64,000 nucleotides of DNA from Verpa conica (GCA_033030425.1 JAUFSD010000018.1:682001-746000), one strand, 5' to 3'. Shown: positions 12,001-24,640, numbered from the stretch's first letter. Notes: generated by a model not told the origin, from the sequence alone. Numbers and translations are program-made.

Positions 12001-12020
12001 AGCCAGCCAGCCAGCCAGCC
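12001..12020. repeat. AGCC tetranucleotide microsatellite
   Basis: Five perfect AGCC units, preceded by an imperfect one. Confidence 0.9.
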
Positions 12021-12265
12021 ACCACTTGCCTACCTTTACCCAAACCACACCTCTTTATCCTTGATATAGATATGAGGTTATATCCGTACACAGGATACCG
12101 ACATTACCATGAGTCTCGAGCCATCGAGAACAAGTACAGAATAATTTGAAACAAAGCAATTCAACAAAATGAATAGAACATAATAGGCCGGCAGCCCAAT
12201 CAATAAAGTATCGTGAGAAAACATGGCAATGATTTTTGGCTCGGTTCGCCCAGAAAAATAGGAAT

Positions 12266-12319
12266 ATAGAAATAGAAATAGAAATAGAAATAGAAATAGA
12301 AATAGAAATAGAAATAGAA
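12266..12319. repeat. ATAGAA hexanucleotide microsatellite
   Basis: About nine uninterrupted units of ATAGAA, just downstream of the URC4 stop codon. It is in frame with a short open frame, but that frame has no other protein-like character. Confidence 0.9.
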
Positions 12320-12445
12320 TCCCAGATAAGGACCTATCAGCTATCTAGGTCCCATCCCCAACACAAAAGTGATGAAAAAAGTACGAGAGGAGCCGGAAAC
12401 ACCCAAACACACCATTTCACTAGATTGCATATTTGCCGAAGTGCC

Positions 12446-14282
12446 TTAAAAGACTGTCCCATCTGACAAGATCATAATCGGGGGTTCCTTAGTATTAGGT
12501 CTTGAGACCTCCGCGAGTTCTCTTCCACCCTACAACCACTCATTAAGCAACGGGTCTAGATTAAGGTGTAGAAAAAGGCTTACCTTCCAAGTTCCAGCCT
12601 CTAACATCTGCGCTAAAGTCAACTGATCGCCATTTCTCAAGTCCAACATATTATTGACTTCTCCCAAGAGCATATCCAAGAATCCTAGTGTACAAGCTCT
12701 CCACTCGATAATGACATCATCTTCAGGCCCAAACAAGGGTACAACCTCGACATTTGGCTGGCCAGCCTTTTTTGCGTTGGCATGGTATGCCTGAATACCC
12801 CTTTCCATTTGCTGTGGTTTCAAGGTCAAGAGCCCTGTATCTATCAAGAGACCACCATTCCGATATTCCGGGAGACCAGTGAGAAGATGCTCACCCGCCC
12901 ACATTACTCCCATCAATTTTGACATAGGAACCATTAGAGAATAGGTAAGCCACTGAGTAAGTTTGTGAAATGGAACAATACGTTCCCAACCAGGTGCAGG
13001 CGGCATAGAAGAACAAGGCCATGCATCACCCAGGGAAACGCCATCGAATTGGGTACGAGATTGGGGCCAAATTGGTGCAAGTCCTTCCATCAAAACATTC
13101 CATAGAGTAGGAATCGGAATTACAGGTGTTACCCCGAATTTTTGGGTCGTAGGATGTTGTAAAAGGTAGTCTGTAGGGTGTTGTTAGATTGTCTAGTACC
13201 AATTGATTCAACTGTTCTAAAAAACATACCAAGCATATTCCCAGGGCGTGAGTCCACTCCAAAGAAATCCTGGTTATCCAAAGCTTCACCTAACTTTATT
13301 AAAAGTGAGGAACGGCCCTCAAGACCGTCCATTGGATTACTATCTGAAATCTGCAGACCCTTTGCAAGAATCCCAACAGTCAGTCCTTTCAACGCCAAAC
13401 CTATCATATATTAACCACAGATAGTAAGCAATAATTTTCATAGAAATAGTTAAGACATCTTATAGGACTATTTAGGGGGTTTGAAAACCCACCATCGACC
13501 TGCTCTTTTTGCTCAGGGTTGCTACTAAAGAGGCCCTCCTTGAACATGTCCAGGCTTGCCACAGCTAATCCTTCACTCCTCCGATAAATTTTATCATTAT
13601 CTTTCGATTTATATTGCCACTTTGTACCGGCACCGGCATCGAGCAATACAGAAACTAGGAAGAGGTCGATCAATCTTCTTGTTTGTTCCGCCGTGTCCAC
13701 ACTCGGTGGCCATGACTGTATTAGTTTGTCAATTCGAGGTCTACCGCCAACCTCAAAGTGCTGCCAGCGGCCGTGGGGAGGAATTGTGTGATAGTCAGGA
13801 GCATAGTCTCTCTATAATCACAAAGATTAAAATCAAAATCAGACATACAGCCTTTGAAGTAACAAGAACCACAACTAAAAGGTGAACTAGAGATTGACAA
13901 GAAACAGTACCTTAATGATAGAAACGACATATTCTGCAACATCCTTAAACTTATCCATGTCAACGGTAAAATTTGTCAATTGATTTTTAAGAGCAGCTTG
14001 AATTACGAATTTTGATCGCTCCCTGACAGCGTAAATGCTCCTGAGATAGCCCGAAGGATCCAGCCCTGGATCCGGAGCAGGAGGCAACTCTATCGATGGG
14101 ATTGCTGGCAATGGAGGGGATGCATTTCCAGAAGACGAAGATCTTCCTGGCTGACCTGTCGTAGGGGATCTGATGGTACTGGCAAGGGAAGTCTGGGAGC
14201 CTTTCCTACCAGGCTTTCCTCCAGTGCTATCCGAGGTAACAGAGTTTGCCCTAGACCCGTTCTTCTTAGAGAAGAGACCCAT
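12446..14282 (-). CDS. urc4: URC4/Urg3 family protein (DUF1688), uracil catabolism
   Basis: Five exons: 14282-13911, 13811-13493, 13400-13230, 13170-12584 and 12529-12446; 510 residues. DUF1688 proteins are encoded by URC4 of the fungal reductive-independent uracil catabolism (URC) pathway and by uracil-regulated urg3 in fission yeast; the exact reaction is not settled. Seen: conserved blocks YHTIPPHGRWQHFE, LDAGAGTKW, RRSEGLAVASL, GLAPIWPQSRTQFDGVSLGD and the family ending PPIMILSDGTVF. The first about 90 residues are a Ser/Pro-rich extension beginning MGLFSKKNGSR; the start Met is followed by Gly-2, so N-myristoylation is possible. All four introns (99, 92, 59 and 53-54 bp) are GT-AG and keep the frame. 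No other URC gene is adjacent. Confidence 0.93.
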
Positions 14283-16371
14283 TACCTATTTTGTTTCTTA
14301 GATGTTTGGTATTATTATTACTTGTAGGTAAAGAACTAGAAAGTGAGGGGGGGAAGAGCAAGAGGTGCGGCAGTGATTATTGATCTTGTTGGGACGGTGG
14401 TGCAGGATGAGTTGAATGGGTAGAGAAACCAATAGGGGATGGCCGAGAGCGGAGTAGACAAAGGGAAGAAAAAGGGAAGAGAGAAGAAGGGAGGAGGGAG
14501 GAGAACACTCAGAGAGTGAGCACAGCGAGCACGAAAGGAAGTAGCGGCAGGCCTAAGAGATGCGGCTGTGAATCAAGCAGATGCGCGGGGTTCCCAGCAG
14601 CAGAAGCAAAGGATCTTCCCGACAGAGTGCAGAACACGTTCAGCGACCTGCGGTAATGGATAGGGAAACGCGGAAATAGGGTGGAAGTCACGATTGCCAA
14701 ATTATCACTGTGACTAATAGAATGTCCTTGGTAGAGGTCTTTTAGCAAAGGCAAGGAGAACGTTGAGAAGTAGGGCTTCACGATGCATGCTGCTGCACGA
14801 TTGTTTGAGATGGATACGCCAGCTGCCGCACTTCGTCTACCTATTCTTGGGGCTATCAACGAGCTGCCGAAATAAACGCAGTTGTTGACCAACCCCCAAG
14901 AACCCAGAGGGTCGTTCGGCGGGTGCCACTTACCCGTATTTGGCCCTAGTCCACACCGAAGGGCTGACAAGGGAGTACTAAATCGTGTATACCTGTTCCA
15001 AACTGTAGAGTACAGTTTACATACTCTCTCGCCCGTTCAGTAAAGCGATCCACCTTTCCTTAACCCTATTATGTCTACACAGTTCTCAATAGCATCCATA
15101 AACCTAGAGTTTGTAAAAGGCTATGGTAATATAGGAGAAAGTTCTTGCCGGCACTCGATACTTTATATTTAGCCTTAGTTAGATAGCGCCTCTGCTTCCG
15201 GCGTTTTGGCCCCTCGTTGACTACATTTATGGTTCGTTGCTTCGTCCCCCAGCACCAACCCAGGCACTGAGACCCTTGGGTTAATTTCTCAGTCCTTTAT
15301 GACCTTCATTGGTAATGTCATTTTTTCCTCAGCCACCCTTGCTCGTCTGGGTGATTTGCAACAGGGATTGTGAGTGCCTTTCCGGAAGCTCTTGACAGAC
15401 GAGGTAAATCAGTACTCCAAAGCGGGAGTTAATACATTCGTATATATAGCTCCTCTACGTGTATAAGGTATCTAAAATATGGAGAGTGGCCTTTCGCCTG
15501 TGTTCCAATTCGAATTACCATCCCTGGTATAATGTGTACTCTACCACATCTGGGGTAGACTCGTGCCGGCAAATGGAATGCCTTCCAATTTCGGGTCTAG
15601 TTTTAACTACATCCAAGCGAGGGTATATAACAGAAAAAGGGCCCATGCGCCAAAAACTCACCTATAGCGCCGGAGGGAGCCGCCGGTACATACTCTTTTG
15701 TTTCGAAGAGTACCACAACACAAGAGCACCGTTTTGTGAGATGCAGTCTCTTCACCACTGTTGTAAGTTTATTTGATATCTATTTTATCCTAACCTCTGG
15801 TACTTATTTATCTGTATATAGTCATATTCATGACCGCCTAATAACTAGGTTAGAGTATATATATATAGTGTTCATATAACAATACGTCTAAACGCAAGCA
15901 ATCCGCAAATGTCGGATTCAAAGACGAAAAAGCGTTCCTGACCCAAAGTACCGATCATTAGTACCTAAGCCTAAGCCAAACCTGTCTCCACTAGCTGCCT
16001 AATTAAGCCTGCCCCTGATCACCGCCGAACCGAGGCTTGGTCAAGGGGTAGCTCCCTGAAGGCGTGTTCAAACGCTGCCATGAGCGTGCGTTCCATAAAT
16101 CATAATACCAATAAGGTCTGGTATAGACTATGAGAATGTTCAATTATTAAGTCGAGTATATACCTTATAATCCACTTATAATAATATTGTATTATTCACC
16201 CTATAATAGTTTATTTTATCAATATTCCTCGCCTTCTGTACAAAGGGGTATTATATAATCCGGTCCCCAAAGCTCTATTTTCATTCTATGCATGACACCT
16301 AGAGTACGTGCCTAAGACAACATATTCAGTCAAATTTTCTTATTATATATCTCTACAGATGCGTGATCTTA
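14283..16371. other. Intergenic region, no gene recognised
   Basis: The first 250 bases upstream of URC4 are purine-rich on the plus strand (CT-rich on the coding strand), typical of a fungal promoter. The rest becomes AT-rich from about 15780. An open minus frame at 14509-14970 has no recognisable domain. Confidence 0.5.
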
Positions 16372-16503
16372 CTTGCTCACCAGGTTATGAACCAGAAAAT
16401 CGGGGTATGGGTCACGATTTGTACGGTATAATACATATCTATGCACGACGTCACAACATAAAAAATTGACCTGTGTTTTCTAGTTCTTACCCTGGCGGAC
16501 AGG
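16372..16503. mobile_element. 132-bp TA-flanked inverted-repeat element (family A, copy 2)
   Basis: Homologous along its whole length to 4823-4953. The right end is the better-preserved terminus: its reverse complement starts CCTGTCCGCCAGGGTAAG. TA flanks both sides (16370-16371, 16504-16505). It has no coding capacity. The two copies have diverged at roughly a quarter of positions, judged by eye. Confidence 0.75.
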
Positions 16504-16709
16504 TATAAGAAAGGTTAGACTTGATGCCTAAAAGTTACCTAAGTAGATATAAAACATGTACTTATAACAAGAGCCACAAAAAAGACTATACATGTAATCA
16601 GGGTTATGGATGTAACTATATGTATTAATTGATATATACATATTTCGATAGCTTCTATATTTAGTTTTGTTAAGTCTTAATTATCCCACAAGTTTACCTA
16701 CAGTATATA

Positions 16710-16818
16710 CTAGTGATGCCGAGATGTTTATTGGTCACGTGGTTTATCTTTGGTGGGTAGGGATAGAATCACCACCAAAAATATACCACGTGACCAATAA
16801 ACATCTCGGCATCACTAG
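16710..16818. mobile_element. 109-bp near-perfect foldback element flanked by TA
   Basis: Two arms of about 48-50 bp are almost exact reverse complements around a loop of roughly 12 bases. Each arm starts CTAGTGATGCCGAGATG and contains the palindrome CACGTG. TA lies directly outside both ends (16708-16709, 16819-16820). This looks like a young stowaway-like MITE. It ends 207 bases before the UBC7 start codon, so its two CACGTG boxes fall in that promoter. Confidence 0.88.
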
Positions 16819-17025
16819 TAGATACTTAATACGATCTTTAAAGCTTGATTTGTCATCTTTGTACCCTGGTATTCAATCAGATAAGATGACAGTCATGGTC
16901 AGGTGGCTAGAGCACGTGATAATGTCAGAAATCCGGAAACCACGGTTTCATTAGCTCTAATCATCCTCGCTGCTGCTACTTCTTCCATATACACTGACAC
17001 AACAACCCCGGCCATTTATCATCAT

Positions 17026-17637
17026 ATGTCGTTCGCCGCAGCCAACAAACGTCTCCTCAAAGAGTACAAAGCTTTGCTTAGAGAATCACCCGAGGGTATC
17101 GTGGCTGGTCCAGTTGATGAGTCTAATCTTTTTGAATGGGAATGCCTGATACAAGGCCCCGACGAGACTCCCTTTGAAGGTGGCGTTTTTCCGGCCACCC
17201 TAAGTTTTCCTAAAGTATGTCTATCTTAAACTCTAGAAGGAGTACCATATCATGGTTGCGGTAGGTAGTAATATATACAGCAAGAGAACCTACGCTAACA
17301 TTACAAACTATTAAATAATTACTAGGACTATCCATTGAATCCCCCCAAAATGAAGTTCACTTGTGAAATGTTTCACCCAAACGTTTACAAAGATGGTACT
17401 GTCTGCATCTCTATCCTCCACTCCCCTGGCGACGACCCAAATCAATATGAAGATGCCAGCGAACGATGGTCGCCTATACAGAGTGTTGAGAAAATCCTCA
17501 TCAGTGTGATGAGCATGCTTGCCGAACCAAACGACGAGAGCGGAGCGAATATTGATGCATCAAAGATTTGGAGGGATAACAAACAGGAATACGGGAGGCG
17601 AGTTAGACAATGCGCTAGGAAGGTTCTAGGGTTATGA
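17026..17637 (+). CDS. ubc7: Ubiquitin-conjugating enzyme E2, Ubc7/UBE2G type
   Basis: Two exons, 17026-17214 and 17326-17637, separated by a 111-bp GT-AG intron; 166 residues, matching the family's usual about 165. Ubc7 is the E2 of ER-associated degradation, working with Hrd1/Doa10 ligases at the ER surface. Seen: the HPN motif (FHPNVYKDG), catalytic Cys90 in [10 protein letters not shown], and after it the insertion with acidic residues ([15 protein letters not shown]) that distinguishes the Ubc7/Cdc34 group. The start was chosen from the family-like N-terminus [14 protein letters not shown]. The gene is convergent with the RNA polymerase gene, with about 160 bases between stop codons. Confidence 0.96.
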
Positions 17638-17796
17638 ACGTCTATTCGGATTTTTCGTTCAAGATTAAGAAGACAATGTATCTTAGGTTAGTTGATTAGT
17701 TTAAATCTAGAACAGCTTTTCTCTGGGAACAGGAGATAAAAATTTAGTGGTCCATAGCAGGTATTTAGATAACTTACAAATGTTTTGTGGGCGATA

Positions 17797-20700
17797 TCAT
17801 ACATTCTCCTCTTCCTTCGCGTTTCTAATCCCTCTATACTTTCTAGGCGTCTTTAGAGGAACGTACATTTCTTCTATCATCGTCCTTAGCCCAAACTCTG
17901 ATTTTCTACTAGCCGCCCGTGACATTATAAAACAAAGCTCGCGACCAGCCATGTGCCAAACTAATGTACCTGGTCTTTTCCACGTATAGTATGCAGCAGA
18001 AGCTCGGAGGAGACTCCAGTAAGAGTAAGGCAAATGAGAGTCCCCATCCGAAATCCAGTGGCTGATGGCTGGGTCCTTGGATAGTTCCTCTGGGGGTTCT
18101 ATGCTTGTAAATCGCCTATAGAATTTCGAGACTCCAACCCTAAACTCGTCACCTGTATTCCCCTTTAATCTATCGTTCCACTCAGACCAAGCGTCTCTGA
18201 GGCTACGGAGCTCATCTCGCAAGTGCATCAACGTTCGCCTTAATGCCTCCTCCTCCTTTGCCTCCTCGTAGCGGTAAATCTCTGTAAGTTCCGGCTCATA
18301 CGGTTCAGGATCCCCAAAGCCTTTATAGAACGCTGCTCGCATTTCCATTACCTTTTGCCCGGTGACATCGAAGTATAGCTTGTCAATCACATTCGGAGAA
18401 TTAATAGCTTGGCACTCTGGGTCTCTGTAAGCAGGCCTCGGCAGTCGTCTTAAAAGTTTCGCAATTTTCTCCCTTCCTTTAGGGAGAATGGACTGTCCCT
18501 GCTTTGGGGCATCCACTAGGATCGAACACATTTTTGCCAATTCGATAGCTGGAGGATCGGAGATCCTATTCTGGGAGTAGCAAAACTTTTCCCAAGCGCT
18601 TGTACATTGTCCCAAGACGTTTTCTTGGAGGGAGTTCGATATACCAGCTCTGAAGAAGCGATTGAAAAAGCCTGGTTGGTGTGGATCTAGGCTATACATC
18701 GTCTCTGAAGATTTCTCAAAGTACTGCTCAACCTTCTTCTCGTACTCATTGAATGTTTCTTTGCTGTTTTTGAATGGGTGGACAATCTTTTCATCCCAAC
18801 ATACCCAAGGCTAACAGCATATAGAGGTTAGTCACTAGCTCATGGCAAAGGCATCAACTACTCCCTCATAAAATGAGTAAACAGCGGATAAGCAAAAATT
18901 CTCACCTTATCACCATCATAATCCCCCCCTGAAAGCAAAGAAGCAAGACTTCTGTCTCCCTTAACCGAGAATACTATCACATCTTGTAGCTCTTTGAGTT
19001 TTGGGGAATGATGATATTGGATATCAACCGCTTTCACCTAAAATAGTCAGAAAAAAATTGAATAATATTAGGAGGTTAGGGTATTTACTTTCTGGATATC
19101 TGAGGGAAGATGAGCGGGGTTTCGTGCTACGAGTATATCACCAGTTATAACCGTATCTCGCCTCATCGTTTTGGGGTTTAAGATCCCTTTCGAGAACCGT
19201 AGTGATACTTCGCCCTCCTCTAGAGTTCCTGTTGGATCCGCTACGCAAAAAAGACGTGTCGAGTGGGGGCTCCTGATATGTAGCTTTGCCTTTAAATCGT
19301 TACAGTAATTACCGATTATTTCCCGGACCAGCTTCATCAAATAATTACACCTTCGGACCAAAAACCCACTCTTCGAGGTTTATTAGGTTTAATTTTGTAT
19401 AACAGGGGGGCAGGGTCCGGTCGTACCTCAAGTAGTAGTATCACAATCTCGTGCTTAGCTACAGGTAGAGCACCACAAGTTGTGACAGCCCCCATCACAG
19501 CCCTGTCCTTTGCTACATTTCCCCGGTCATACATCCACCTTCTTAGCTCCACGGGTTCATCTATAATCTGGAATAGTTCCTCTAGGTCTTCTTCCAAATG
19601 CTCCTCGAGAAGCTCTTTCAAAGCTGTAAAAGGAACACCACCACATTCAAGGATTGGAATCAGCTGTGTATTGATTGTAGCTGGAATGGGACCATGGGAT
19701 GCATCGAGAACGTCTAGTGTCAATCTTGCCCAGTCTTCATCGTTGCCATACCCTTTATACTTTAGCTGGGACTTTGTAACTTTAATATAGATCTCATCCG
19801 AGTTCCAGTCGCCTTCAGGATCTATCATCCAGATACCCTTAGCACCACCTAAGCGTGCTTGAACAGCCGTTGGTGTCACATCGTAACTAAGCTTTTGACG
19901 AATCAATTTCATTACTGCTGGAGAGGCGATAGAACAACCGTCATCCATCACTTCTCCAGTAGGGGATAGGGTGTCATCGACAAATTTGATCTGGGTAGGT
20001 TTAAATGTAACCGTAGGAGTCCCGTCCGAGAATCCTTGATAACATATTAGCCAAAGTATGCGTAGAATCACATAAGGGTATCAACCTAAACTGATCCTTG
20101 ACCAAAACTTTGGTACTGTCATATCCATATTTCCCTCTAGAGGAATATGCCACTTTAGCAAGTCCTCAACACCCATCTCCTGTCGTAATTTTCTGTAGTC
20201 CTTTTTGAAACCTAGTGCCTCCAATTGCTCGTCATTAATATCATTTCCGATACCAACCCCCTTGGTAGCAAAGAAAACCGCCTCATTAAAGCTCTCAGTT
20301 ATCATAACCCTTTCAGAGGCTGACTTTCTTCTTGACTTACGACCCCCCTTAATATAAAAGCATTTCCAAGTCCTATTCATAAGCTCTATCTCTTCATCGA
20401 CCAGCCAATTGATGATTCGTTCATGAACTTGCCGCAAGTTGTCCTTTGGTAGATCTTGCAACGATGGAAGTCGAAGGGTCAAAAACCTATCAGACCCAAA
20501 CCTATTGAAGAAACGATTTCCACAAGTTCGTGTCAAAGGATTTAGAGTAACTGTAAGAGGAGTTTTCTCTGGGCCCTGCCTCTGGGTAGAATCTTGTTTG
20601 CCTTTAGCTGGGGAACTAGGTATCTGTAAAGTTTCTCCATAGTGGATTTTCCCTGTCAAGTAGACATTGTCTGGCCATTCATATCTCTCTTTGAAGCCAG

Positions 20701-22637
20701 CCCAAACAGACTCACTTGTCCGCTCTAGATTTGCTGTGATTCTAGAAATCTGAGTTGGGTCTTCCCTCAGGTATTCCTTGGAGAACCGAGTCAGGGTACT
20801 CCATAGGTCTTGGTATTCCTCGGCCTCATATAGATCATCGCTGTAAGTATTGAGGTACGCACAAATAGACTTATTGGTGTGGATCTTGTGATCCAAGGCA
20901 ACCCGAGTGGCCTCGTATTGCACCGAGAAACGAAGAGTTTGTAGCGGGTGTGTGGTTGATTTTGAGCTAGAAATTTCTATATATTTGATGTTAGAAAAAA
21001 GTGGAAGAGGAAGTAGTTTTATAATCATATATAAGTATTATATGGTGTGTGCTCTAGTGGTTTGGGTTTATTCAGGGGTATTAAGGTTGAATAGATAAGG
21101 TAAATAAAAGAGCTTGATAAGTTGATATGGAAGACTTACGAAGTAACTCGACCTCAAAACTCCTGTCAATCGTGCCAAACTCATCACTGTTACTGTCACT
21201 TGTACTTAAATCACTCAACCAATCAGTTACCAAGCCCCCGCCTGCCTCATCTAGGGCCACTCCTGCTTGTGTTCCTCTATCTTTATCGGTGGAAAGGTGG
21301 TCTTTGTGATATTTGTTGAGAGACTCAAGTTGTAGGTCTAAGGTAGGGTGATCGGGTTCCTCCCCAAAGAAATCTTTCGCTAATTTTTGAAATGCAGCCT
21401 CATCTTCATCTTCATCCTCGTCCTTGTACTTATCCACTACCTTTGCCTGCTTATCTTTGTACCCGCTATCTTTGGGTCTTGAGGTAGAAAAGGGCTTTTT
21501 TCTACTGGGTCGCCGGGGGCACCGCTTTAGTGGGGTAACGGGATTTCTCTCAGGGTTGTCAACATCCGTCTCATCGCTATCCAAGTCTGCATTGTAGGGT
21601 GCTTCAGCCTCCCCTGAAAACCTATTATCATCAATCCTTTCTGTGTCCACAGGTAGGCCAAGGTCATAGCCTTTTGGTCTAATAGCACTATTCAATAGTA
21701 GTTCAGCATCCTCGGCTTCATTAGAAGAAGGATCAGCACTAGTCGGTGGGCTCCAATCCTTTCCTACTTTGTTTGAGAAAGAGCTTGAAGCATCGAATGA
21801 ACTCTTGGCGGAACTAGTGGTAGTACCGAATGACGCTAGTATTGGTCTTTCAGAAGTGTCTTGATTTTCAATCGGAGGATGTTGTGACTGGCATAGCGCC
21901 CCAAATCCGGCTAATTTTGATAGCTGGGGTCGCTTCTCGCCGTTCACGGGTATCGATGGACGGAGATGCGATGGACGGAGATGCGATGTTTGCTGCACAG
22001 TCCCTAGGTCAAGAGAATAACTCACTATACGTCGAGGTCTCTGGGCTACTGGAATAGAGCTCTGATTATCTAGGGTGGACAGGATTGATGGACTAAAGTC
22101 TATCCCTGGTTCTGATCGGGATGGTGTCCCAGGACATGAATAAAATGATTGACTAGAATCATCGGTATCGGTTACCATTCCTCCGTCGCCCTCAGTCTTG
22201 TCGAAAAAGTGCTGCTGATGGTCCCCCAGATTCCCATAGAAAGTTGATTTACCACCCGGACAAGTTCTTTTTAGTATACCCTCATTAACAGGATTTGGGG
22301 TAGTTGTTCGCTTCGAGGCAGATCCTCCTGTCTTCCGCCAGCAACGCAGTGATCCTCCTCGGCCAGGACTAGGGCACACATCCACAGAGTCTTCTAACCT
22401 TCTGTCATATCCTTTGATCTCTTTCTTCCCCTTAGTATGAACTTTTGATTTTTGATTTTCCGCTCCGCTTAAAGTCGTTTTAAAGAGTGGGAGAAGTGAG
22501 ACATCTCTATCGCTAGAGACATCTCTAGACTTAGATAATAGCTTTGCTAAATCGTCCTTACTACATCTACCTCCTGACTCGCTTATGACATCAAGCGAAG
22601 CGATAGCATCTTCGGCCCGTTGCGGGTCAGATTCCAT
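17797..22637 (-). CDS. Cellular RNA-dependent RNA polymerase (RNA silencing), QDE-1/SAD-1 type
   Basis: Six exons recognised: 22637-21140, 20976-20086, 20034-19427, 19370-19089, 19037-18906 and 18810-17797; about 1474 residues from the first in-frame ATG. It makes double-stranded RNA from single-stranded templates for Dicer/Argonaute silencing (quelling or meiotic silencing in Neurospora). Seen: the catalytic loop GGDYDGD (exon 5), followed by WVCWDEKIVHPF; upstream RdRP blocks ECGGVPFTALKELLEEHL, VADPTGTLEEGEV and RISLG/GTPTVTF. Exon 1 is a poorly conserved, Ser-rich N-terminal region. Introns are 163, 51, 56, 51 and 95 bp; intron 2 has an atypical GTTGAT donor. The start is uncertain: coding-like sequence continues upstream of 22637 and shifts frame at a seven-G run (22697-22703). 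The distinction between QDE-1 and SAD-1 groups was not made. Confidence 0.9.
21954..21988. repeat. 15-bp tandem duplication inside the RNA polymerase gene
   Basis: Two copies of a 15-base unit (GATGGACGGAGATGC) encode SHLRP repeated in the low-complexity N-terminal region. The unit is a multiple of three, so the frame is kept. Confidence 0.85.
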
Positions 22638-24640
22638 GAGAGACCCTAGTTTCTCGACGTACGATTCCACTGGTAATTCCCTTCTGGTTTCTGGGCGGGG
22701 GGGCTGAAAACTGGCTGATGATGTTCCTTAGATAGAGTTTTGAAACTATACTTTTTGTGCAGGGTATCTAAAATCTTATCTAAATCGTGGGTCTTAACTG
22801 GCGGTTCTCCAGATACGTGGATGCTATTCCTTAGTCAAATATTGCCCTATTACCAGACATCAATATAGTAACTAAGAAAGAAACCGATAAAAGTGCACTT
22901 ACAACAGGGGTTCTTGGAGGTACCTTTTTCTGAAGAAGTGAGCTTAATTGACTGATCTACGGCCTGGACTCCGTCAATTGTAGCAAGATAGTTAATTGGA
23001 GAGAGTATGAAGACAATAATTTTCGGGGAAAACTGGAGGAACGCTAGTATTAATATGGTGTGCAGAAGGCTGCAAAGGCTGCATCAAAATTTATGTCTAA
23101 CAATGGATTACAAACCTGTGGGAGCCTTGAGGAAGAGGTAAAGCAGCCACGTCGTTTTTTCTCCTTCTATGGTGATTTGTAGGTAGCGCATGGCATAGGC
23201 GCAAAATGCGTGAACTTACAGTCTCACTTTGTTGGATAGATTTCGGTCTCTTGTCGTCTGGTATTTTTGGCACCACACTGGCGGGGTACGTCCGTTAAGG
23301 CCCCCAAAGAGCTTTGCCTGACATAGTTGTTTGTTGACACATGATCCTGGCACTCCGGAAAAACGCGTTAATTTCATGTATCCCGACTTATGGGGGGAAA
23401 CGTGTTGGGTGGTTTTCGCCATATGCCATTCCAGATGAAGGCTACTACTATCGACGATAAGCGTGCTAATCGAAATCGTATGATTTGTGGCTGTAATTCA
23501 CTTAGAGTAGGATTAGGCGGGCGAGGAAGCTTGTTTGAGGGAAGACACGGAACGGAAGAAAAAGAAAAGAGCCTGAGTCGGAGGTCTTGAGAAGTTACCT
23601 CTGAAGCGGGGTAACAGGAAGCCTCTATCTATTTCTTTTCATGTAGAGATAGGATAATCACCGTATTGAGTCTTAACCAGTTTTTTCCTTTATATAGGTG
23701 ATGGAGCTTGGAAACAGGCAAAACTGCCAAATACCTTAAAGTTCCCCGACTCTGGTGTTACTCAAGTCAGGGTTAATTCAAGTATTGGGGCGTCACGGGC
23801 TTGTGCAGTGGTTATATTTCCCTTTCAATGAGCCCAGTATCTTAACGCTGACTAAGTGCATATAGCTTGGCAGGATGGGTGTTATACTTCCAAGGAATAA
23901 TAACTATGACCTCAAGATACTGTTTTTATGGGGAGTGGGAATGCTATATACTATGCTGGGGGTTCTTTTTTTTTTTTGGGGGGGGGGGTGCTCGAAAAAG
24001 TCCCTGAAAGCATGCCTAGTATATTCCTATACAAAAGACTAAGGTAAAGATCTAAAAATTACGAAAGCTTCTAGTTCTAGGGTATTTAATAGATGTGTAA
24101 AAATTCTATAGTAGTATTCTAGCGGGGTTGGCCGGAATACGTTCATGTGAATACCGATACCACAGGCGAATCCAGTATAAAAGTCCAGTCAGCATGATTT
24201 GCCCCTCAGCGTGCTTGTAGATCTTAAAGTATTACGTAGGTACCCTATAGCTGTCTGGAAGAAATAACAACCGGAGCCTAGATATTATTATGCATTGATT
24301 AGTTTATATATACTCGGTAAAGCGACTATCTTAGCCAAGTTAATTCCTTGCTCATTACATATTTCAAATTATCCCACGAATTCAGAAAGTCGATAAATTA
24401 TAGTAGTGTGATAATCTACATCTGAAAATTATATTTAAAGTTTTAAACTTGCAAGGGAGAATCTGCGCAACTATCCCACACTATAACTACCCAAGCCTTG
24501 ACTGATACTAGGTTATTAAGGATGGGCCTAAGGTCGTCACAAGAATCACCAGCACCTGCGAAATACTCCACATTGACTACCCCAGCTCGTTGCTAAAAGA
24601 ATATTGAAATAATAGGTCTGTGTTTATCGGGGGAAAGAAT
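22638..24640. other. Region upstream of the RNA polymerase gene; possible 5' exons
   Basis: From about 22850 to 22704 a minus-strand frame reads protein-like (THDLDKILDTLHKKYSFKTL) and probably belongs to the polymerase gene. A strong GTAAGT donor lies near 22900. Further right no gene is recognised. A T12-G11 homopolymer junction lies at 23966-23988. Confidence 0.45.

Larger units (their letters stand above)
11722..12445. other. Intergenic region with microsatellites
   Basis: Space between the SGT1 start and the URC4 stop. It contains an AGCC tetramer run (12001-12020) and an ATAGAA hexamer run (about 12266-12319). No gene is seen. Confidence 0.6.

Noticed and set aside
14509..14970. Minus-strand open frame of 153 codons
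   Set aside because: No domain, no signal, and it sits in the probable promoter region of URC4; composition is not gene-like.
23940..24030. Possible inverted repeat around the T12-G11 run
   Set aside because: Matches are interrupted (GGAATATACTA against a gapped partner) and flanks show no duplication.
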